Source: Pseudomonadota bacterium
Lineage (GTDB): Bacteria > Pseudomonadota > Gammaproteobacteria > Xanthomonadales > Xanthomonadaceae
Direction: 5' to 3'
Length of the DNA: 10,211 bases
NCBI GenBank assembly: GCA_023388955.1
Contig: JAEWFH010000065.1
Coordinates: forward strand, 1 to 10,211
The notes under the pieces: model-generated
Seen by the model: only the letters and a program-made list of their open reading frames with translations
What the model was told of the DNA's origin: nothing
Databases searched by the model: none
Shown: positions 6,610 through 10,211 of the stretch, one piece after another
How positions within the stretch are numbered: position 1 is the stretch's first letter
How the letters are laid out: every line of letters starts with the position of its first letter
Translations under genes and position numbers: made by a program

Positions 6610-7029
6610 ATGTCCCACACCCGTACCGCCTTGACCCGTGTGCTGCCCGCCGCCGTGCTCGCGGCGCTGGCGCTGTCCGGGTGCGAGCGCCCGGTCGATT
6701 CCGAGGCGCTGGTCCCGCCGACCCAGCCGATGGCCCGCCACACCCCGCCGCCGGACTACCCGGCCGAGCTGGCCTGTTATGACGTGGGCGGCACGGTGGA
6801 ACTGATCATGGAGGTCGGGGCCGATGGCACGCCGCAGGACGTGCGCGTGGAACGCAGCAGCGGACAGCCGGCGCTCGACGAGGCCGCGCTTGCGGCGGTC
6901 GCGGGCTGGGAGTTCACCCCGGGCACCCGCGGCGGACAGCCGGTGGCCACCGACCTGCGGGTCCCGGTCACCTTCCGGCCGCCGGTCGAGCGCCCGCAGA
7001 TGTGCAACCTGGTCGACGAGCAGGGCTGA
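6610..7029 (+). CDS. Small lipoprotein with a TonB C-terminal-like domain
   Basis: 139 residues. N-terminal lipoprotein signal with lipobox LSGC (Cys25), a Pro-rich linker (28-48), then a TonB C-terminal-type fold: YPAELACYDVGGTVELIMEV (50-69), DG turn (72-73), VERSSGQPALDEAALAAVAGWEFTPG (80-105) and PVTFR. These are the usual landmarks of the TonB_C family (YP, G.V.L...V, SSG..LD.AAL.AV..W.F.P). Unlike true TonB it has no inner-membrane uncleaved anchor and no long spacer, so it would be a periplasm-facing lipidated domain. Cys56 and Cys132 could form a disulfide; this is inferred from their presence in an exported protein. Glu26 follows Cys25, not the Asp that marks inner-membrane retention in E. 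coli, which would favour the outer membrane. Ribosome-binding site GGAG (6599-6602) overlaps the end of phhB. Whether it interacts with TonB-dependent receptors is unknown. Confidence 0.85.
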   Translation: MSHTRTALTRVLPAAVLAALALSGCERPVDSEALVPPTQPMARHTPPPDYPAELACYDVGGTVELIMEVGADGTPQDVRVERSSGQPALDEAALAAVAGWEFTPGTRGGQPVATDLRVPVTFRPPVERPQMCNLVDEQG

Positions 7030-7041
7030 GCGCGCCGCGCT
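7029..7041. repeat. Perfect 6-1-6 inverted repeat between convergent genes
   Basis: AGCGCG-C-CGCGCT begins at the last base of the lipoprotein stop codon and fills the 12 bp up to the rluC stop codon. As RNA it could form at most a five-pair GC-rich hairpin with a three-base loop, in either transcript. No T-run follows, so a classical intrinsic terminator is not supported. Confidence 0.4.
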
Positions 7042-8013
7042 TCAGCGCCCGCCGCCCGACAGGCGGTCCAGCACCGCGGACAGTTCCCCTGGCAGCGGTG
7101 CATTGAGCAGGTAGGGCGCCCTGCCCCCGTCCAGCTCGAACTCCAGCGTCGAGGAATGCAGGAACAGCCGGCGCAGGCCGGCCTTCGCGCGCAGGCGCTT
7201 GTTGACTTCGGGGTCGCCGTACTTGTCGTCGCCCGCGACCGGATGGCCGATGTGGCGGGCGTGGGCGCGGATCTGGTGGGTACGCCCGGTCTCGATCCGC
7301 ACCTCGCCATAGGAATGCCCCCCGATACGCTCGATCACGCGGAAGTGGCTCCGTGACGGCTTGCCGTCCGGGCTCACCTGCACGTGGCGCTCCCCGCCCT
7401 GGCGCAGCCCGACGTGCAGCGGCGCGTCAACCGTCATCACCCCGTCCGGCATCCGCCCGGTGAGCAGGGCCAGGTAGCGCTTGGCGATCCCGCCCTCCTC
7501 GCGCATCAGCGCCTGCAGCTCCACCAGCGCCGAACGCTTCTTGGCGACGATCAGCAGGCCCGAGGTATCCCGGTCCAGGCGGTGCACCAGCTCCAGGGAC
7601 TGGTTCGGCCGCGCCGCGCGCAAGGTCTCGATGGCGCCGAAGCTGATCCCGCTGCCGCCATGGCTGGCCACCCCGGAGGGCTTGTCCAGCGCCAGCAGCC
7701 GGTCGTCCTCGAACACCACCGCCGCCTGCAGCGCGTCCATGAACGCGCGTGGCGGCGCGCCCCCCGGGGCCGGTTCCCCGAGCCGGACCGGCGGGATGCG
7801 TACTTCGTCGCCGCCCTCCAGGCGCCGGTCGACCTTCACCCGCCCCCCGTTCACGCGCACCTGCCCGGAGCGCACGATCTTGTAGACCAGCGACCTCGGC
7901 GCGCCCTTCAGCTGCCCCAGCAGGAAGTTGTCCAGGCGTTGCCCGGCGCGGTCCTCGGGCACGGTCACGAGGCGAGGCCCGGTACGGGTTTCAGGCTTTT
8001 CTGGGTGGCTCAT
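7042..8013 (-). CDS. rluC: 23S rRNA pseudouridine synthase RluC
   Basis: RNA-modifying enzyme; the E. coli protein converts U955, U2504 and U2580 of 23S rRNA to pseudouridine. 323 residues against 319 in E. coli. N-terminal S4 RNA-binding domain at about 25-73, with AGQRLDNFLLGQLKGAPRSL and VRVNGGRVK and ending GDEVRIPPVRL, closely like E. coli RluC. Catalytic domain from about 95: LLALDKPSGVASHGGSG (motif I), then ELVHRLDRDTSGLLIVAKK with the catalytic Asp147 (motif II), and later GRTHQIRAHARHIGHPVAGDDKYGD (motif III). The start ATG 8013-8011 was chosen because the family N-terminus begins here; the same frame stays open far upstream across rne but with no homology. Its arrangement, divergent from rne, is the standard gammaproteobacterial one and supports RluC over RluD. 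The Shine-Dalgarno is weak. Confidence 0.97.
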   Translation of the reverse strand: MSHPEKPETRTGPRLVTVPEDRAGQRLDNFLLGQLKGAPRSLVYKIVRSGQVRVNGGRVKVDRRLEGGDEVRIPPVRLGEPAPGGAPPRAFMDALQAAVVFEDDRLLALDKPSGVASHGGSGISFGAIETLRAARPNQSLELVHRLDRDTSGLLIVAKKRSALVELQALMREEGGIAKRYLALLTGRMPDGVMTVDAPLHVGLRQGGERHVQVSPDGKPSRSHFRVIERIGGHSYGEVRIETGRTHQIRAHARHIGHPVAGDDKYGDPEVNKRLRAKAGLRRLFLHSSTLEFELDGGRAPYLLNAPLPGELSAVLDRLSGGGR

Positions 8014-8027
8014 CGGCAGGATTGTTC

Positions 8028-8036
8028 TGCTACACT
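8028..8036 (+). promoter_or_regulatory. rne: Candidate extended -10 promoter of rne
   Basis: TGCTACACT fits the extended -10 form TGnTAnnnT, with TACACT matching 4 of 6 of TATAAT. There is no clear -35, as expected for extended -10 promoters. A start near 8043 would give rne a leader of about 424 nt, comparable with the 361-nt leader of E. coli rne. A perfect inverted repeat, CTCGCG-A-CGCGAG (8035-8047), overlaps the -10 end and the predicted start. Confidence 0.35.
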
Positions 8037-8466
8037 CGCGACGCGAGATAAGGTTTTGATTTGGCAGGGGTTGCCCTGCCGCCATGGCTGCGGGCTGGCC
8101 GTGCCGGAGAAGCACCCGGTACGGACCGCGGCATGCCGGGTCCAGAGTGCGCCAGCGCCATGTTAACAACGGCCTGCGCCGGGAACCTTGGCTCGTCCGG
8201 TGGGTCAGACCATCGGTGACACCAGAATGAACACGACCCGGGGGCGTGGGGGCATTGCCCTGGCGCCGCCGGCCCGGAAAAGAACAAGGCAGCAGACAAG
8301 CGCTCCCGCGGCCCGCCGTGGTGTTGTAGCGCTGGAAATCGGAAGGCAACGCCAGCGCGCGCACCGGCGCCCGGGTACCGGTAGCAGCGGGCCGTGCAGG
8401 CGAGGCAGAGGTTCCAGAGGCGACGCCATGGCGTTCGGCGCGGAGTTGCGCGCGAGGAACGCACCA
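8037..8466 (+). promoter_or_regulatory. rne: Long structured rne 5' leader (probable autoregulatory region)
   Basis: The 453 bp between rluC and rne hold no convincing gene. Plus-strand helices visible by eye: GGCAGGG/CCCTGCC with a GTTG loop (8063-8080); ACCCGG/CCGGGT (8114-8119 with 8136-8141), which competes with GGACC/GGTCC (8123-8127 with 8139-8143); GGGC/GCCC (8250-8260); a two-part hairpin at 8299-8333; and ACCGG/CCGGT (8363-8382). The ribosome-binding site GAGGA (8454-8458) is 8 nt before the rne ATG. In E. coli a long, folded rne leader lets RNase E cleave its own mRNA and control its amount; the same role here is inferred from position and structure, without sequence homology shown. 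Confidence 0.5.
8299..8333 (+). promoter_or_regulatory. Two-part hairpin with U-rich internal loop in the rne leader
   Basis: Outer stem AGCGCT (8299-8304) pairs with AGCGCT (8328-8333). Inner stem CCGCGG (8306-8311) pairs with CCGTGG (8316-8321), including one G-U pair, closed by a CCCG loop. Between them is an asymmetric internal loop of one base on the left and UGUUGU on the right. Pairing was found by reading; no energy calculation was made. Confidence 0.4.
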
Positions 8467-10211
8467 ATGAAACGCATGCTGATCAATGCGACGCAGGCAG
8501 AAGAACTGCGCGTCGCGATCGTGGACGGCCAGAACCTGTACGACATCGACATCGAGCAGCCGTCCAGGGAGCAGAAGAAGTCCAACATCTACAAGGGTCG
8601 CATCACCCGCCTGGAGCCGTCGCTCGAGGCGGCCTTCGTCGAGTACGGCGGTAACCGCCACGGCTTCCTGCCGCTCAAGGAAATCTCCCGCGATTACTTC
8701 CAGTCCGGCGTCGACCCCAACAAGGGCGGCCTGAAGGAACTGCTGCGCGAGGGCCAGGAAGTCGTCGTCCAGGTCGACAAGGAAGAACGCGGCAACAAGG
8801 GCGCCGCCCTGACCACGTTCATCTCGCTGGCCGGCCGCTACATGGTGCTGATGCCCAACTCCCCGACCGCCGGCGGCGTCTCGCGCCGGATCGAGGGCGA
8901 GGACCGCGCCGAGCTCAAGCGGGCGATGGAGTCGATGTCGATCCCCGACGAGATGGGGGTCATCATCCGCACCGCCGGCGTCGGCCGCGATGCCGAGGAG
9001 CTGCAGTGGGACCTGGACTACCTGCTCCAGGTCTGGAAATCGGTCTGCGACGCCGCCCTTTCCAAGCCCGCTCCGTTCCTGATCTACCAAGAGAGCCGGC
9101 TGATCATCCGCGCCCTGCGCGACTACATGCGCCCGGACATCGGCGAGATCCTGGTCGACACCGAGGAGATGTACGCCGAGGCGCGCGAGTTCATCGAGCA
9201 GGTGATGCCGCACAACCTGCGCAAACTCAAGCACTACACCGACGACACCCCGCTGTTCAACCGCTTCCAGATCGAGTCGCAGATCGAGAGCGCCTACGAG
9301 CGCGAAGTGCGCCTGCCTTCGGGCGGCGCGCTGGTGATCGACCAGACCGAGGCGCTGACCGCGGTCGACGTCAACTCCGCGCGCGCCACCAAGGGCGGCG
9401 ACATCGAGGAGACCGCGCTCAACACCAACCTGGAGGCCGCCGAGGAGGTTGCCCGCCAGATGCGCCTGCGCGACCTGGGCGGCCTGGTGGTGATCGACTT
9501 CATCGACATGTCGTCCAACAAGCACCAGCGCGAGGTCGAGAACCGGCTGCAGCACTCGCTGCGCCAGGACCGCGCCCGCGTGCAGGTCGGGCGCATCTCA
9601 CGCTTCGGCCTGCTGGAGATGAGCCGCCAGCGCCTGCGGCCGTCGCTGGGCGAGTCCAGCCAGATCGTCTGCCCGCGCTGCGAGGGCCAGGGCCGGATGC
9701 GCTCGGTGGAGTCGCTGTCGCTGTCGATCCTGCGCGTGGCCGAAGAGCACGCGATGAAGGACAACACCGGGCAGGTGCTGGTGCAGGCCCCAGTCGAGAT
9801 CGCCAACTACCTGCTCAACGAAAAGCGCCGTGCGCTCAGCGAGGTCGAGTCGCGCCACGACGCGCCGATCGTGATCGTCGCCGACGAGCAGCTGCACACC
9901 CCGCACTACGAGGTCACGCGCCTGCGCGAGAACGAGCTCGGCGAGGAGAGCAACAAGCCCAGTTACCACCGTGGCACCCAGCGCAAGCTGCCGGTGCACG
10001 CGCTGACCAAGGCCAACCTCAACGTGCCCAAGCCGGCGGTGACCAATGTCCGCCACGAGCGCCCGGCCCCGCTGCGCGAGCCGCGCGAGGCAGTCGCCCC
10101 GCCGCCGGCGCCGGTCCCGGCACCCGCCGTGGTGGCGCCGACCCACTCGATCGGCATGGTCGAGCGCATCATGCGCTTCTTCCGTGGCGCCCCGGTCGCC
10201 GACGCCGCCGC
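8467..10211 (+). CDS. rne: Ribonuclease E, N-terminal catalytic part (cut by window edge)
   Basis: Endoribonuclease that starts mRNA decay and processes rRNA and tRNA precursors, and core of the RNA degradosome at the inner membrane. 581 codons are visible. Start ATG 8467 gives MKRMLINATQAEELRVAIVDGQ, the family N-terminus, with GAGGA 8 nt upstream. S1 RNA-binding domain at about 37-120 (NIYKGRITRLEPSLEAAFVEYG). The DNase I-like catalytic part includes LTAVDVNSARATKGG with Asp301 and LGGLVVIDFIDM with Asp344, matching the Mg-binding D303 and D346 of E. coli. The Zn-link motif CPRCEGQG has Cys402 and Cys405. After about residue 495 the sequence becomes Pro/Arg/Ala-rich, the start of the scaffold tail. 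Residues 561-574 (SIGMVERIMRFFRG) form a short amphipathic segment at the position where E. coli RNase E has its membrane-targeting helix. Distinguished from RNase G by the tail beyond the Zn-link. Confidence 0.97.
   Translation, partial: MKRMLINATQAEELRVAIVDGQNLYDIDIEQPSREQKKSNIYKGRITRLEPSLEAAFVEYGGNRHGFLPLKEISRDYFQSGVDPNKGGLKELLREGQEVVVQVDKEERGNKGAALTTFISLAGRYMVLMPNSPTAGGVSRRIEGEDRAELKRAMESMSIPDEMGVIIRTAGVGRDAEELQWDLDYLLQVWKSVCDAALSKPAPFLIYQESRLIIRALRDYMRPDIGEILVDTEEMYAEAREFIEQVMPHNLRKLKHYTDDTPLFNRFQIESQIESAYEREVRLPSGGALVIDQTEALTAVDVNSARATKGGDIEETALNTNLEAAEEVARQMRLRDLGGLVVIDFIDMSSNKHQREVENRLQHSLRQDRARVQVGRISRFGLLEMSRQRLRPSLGESSQIVCPRCEGQGRMRSVESLSLSILRVAEEHAMKDNTGQVLVQAPVEIANYLLNEKRRALSEVESRHDAPIVIVADEQLHTPHYEVTRLRENELGEESNKPSYHRGTQRKLPVHALTKANLNVPKPAVTNVRHERPAPLREPREAVAPPPAPVPAPAVVAPTHSIGMVERIMRFFRGAPVADAA

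Noticed and set aside
4049..6634. Long plus-strand open frame (861 codons) across the membrane protein and nfuA
   Set aside because: Shadow frame with Arg/Gly-rich nonsense composition; it runs antisense to nfuA, which is certain, and into phhB in another frame.
8160..8219. 19-codon possible upstream peptide in the rne leader
   Set aside because: No Shine-Dalgarno before the ATG and nothing distinctive in the peptide.
8084..8230. 48-codon reading frame in the rluC/rne gap whose stop overlaps the ATG at 8227 (ATGA)
   Set aside because: No ribosome-binding site, atypical composition and no recognisable product; the overlap with another unsupported start is probably chance.
8234..8275. G-rich stretch in the rne leader as a G-quadruplex
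   Set aside because: Only two runs of five G are close together; the others are pairs, so a three-tier quadruplex is not supported.
8423..8434. 12-bp perfect palindrome ACGCCATGGCGT near the rne start
   Set aside because: As RNA it leaves no loop, and as DNA nothing links it to a known operator; one such palindrome is plausible by chance in GC-rich sequence.
8227..8466. In-frame ATG at 8227 that would add 80 residues to the N-terminus of RNase E with no stop codon between
   Set aside because: The added sequence is very Arg-rich and uses many AGA/AGG/CGA codons, unlike the real genes around it. The RNase E family N-terminus begins at 8467, where a good GAGGA site is found. The region is better explained as leader RNA.
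8014..9555. Minus-strand extension of rluC across rne
   Set aside because: RluC homology begins at 8013; the upstream part is antisense to rne and is a GC-driven open frame without its own signatures.

Overview
This is GC-rich chromosomal DNA of a gammaproteobacterium, most likely of the Xanthomonadaceae (Lysobacter, Luteimonas, Pseudoxanthomonas or Stenotrophomonas type). The clues are the divergent rluC/rne pair, an NfuA with a degenerate A-type domain, a Xanthomonad-style proline-rich membrane protein beside nfuA, and strong G/C bias at third codon positions. The genus is inferred, not shown.

Layout from left to right. (1) 1-2723, minus strand: an RND efflux pair. The lipoprotein membrane-fusion (adaptor) gene comes first, then the RND permease 15 bp downstream; the permease runs off the left edge. 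A promoter-like sequence with an overlapping dyad lies upstream of the adaptor gene. (2) 2724-2970: divergent intergenic region. (3) 2971-3736, plus strand: two adjacent monoheme class I cytochromes c, one with an ordinary Sec signal peptide and the second a lipoprotein. (4) 3740-6160, minus strand: nfuA (Fe-S carrier) followed by a gene for a 601-residue single-pass, Pro/Ala-rich protein with an Ile-Pro-Met-Pro repeat and a conserved-looking C-terminal domain. (5) 6264-7029, plus strand: phhB (pterin-4a-carbinolamine dehydratase), then a small lipoprotein carrying a TonB C-terminal-like domain, 4 bp apart. (6) 7042-8013, minus strand: rluC (23S rRNA pseudouridine synthase). (7) 8014-8466: a long rluC/rne intergenic region that looks like a structured rne 5' leader. 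(8) 8467-10211, plus strand: the first 581 codons of rne (RNase E), cut by the right edge.

The window reads as ordinary core genome with several short transcription units in alternating orientation: drug or solute efflux, periplasmic electron transfer, Fe-S cluster delivery, pterin recycling, and RNA modification and decay. Both convergent gene junctions are extremely tight (3 and 12 bp) and each holds a small perfect inverted repeat. I see no mobile element, CRISPR array, phage gene, tRNA or rRNA, and no convincing new multi-gene system. The points most worth a second look are the repeat-bearing membrane protein next to nfuA, the structured rne leader, the TonB-domain lipoprotein coupled to phhB, and the Ala/Gly-rich insert in the RND permease.
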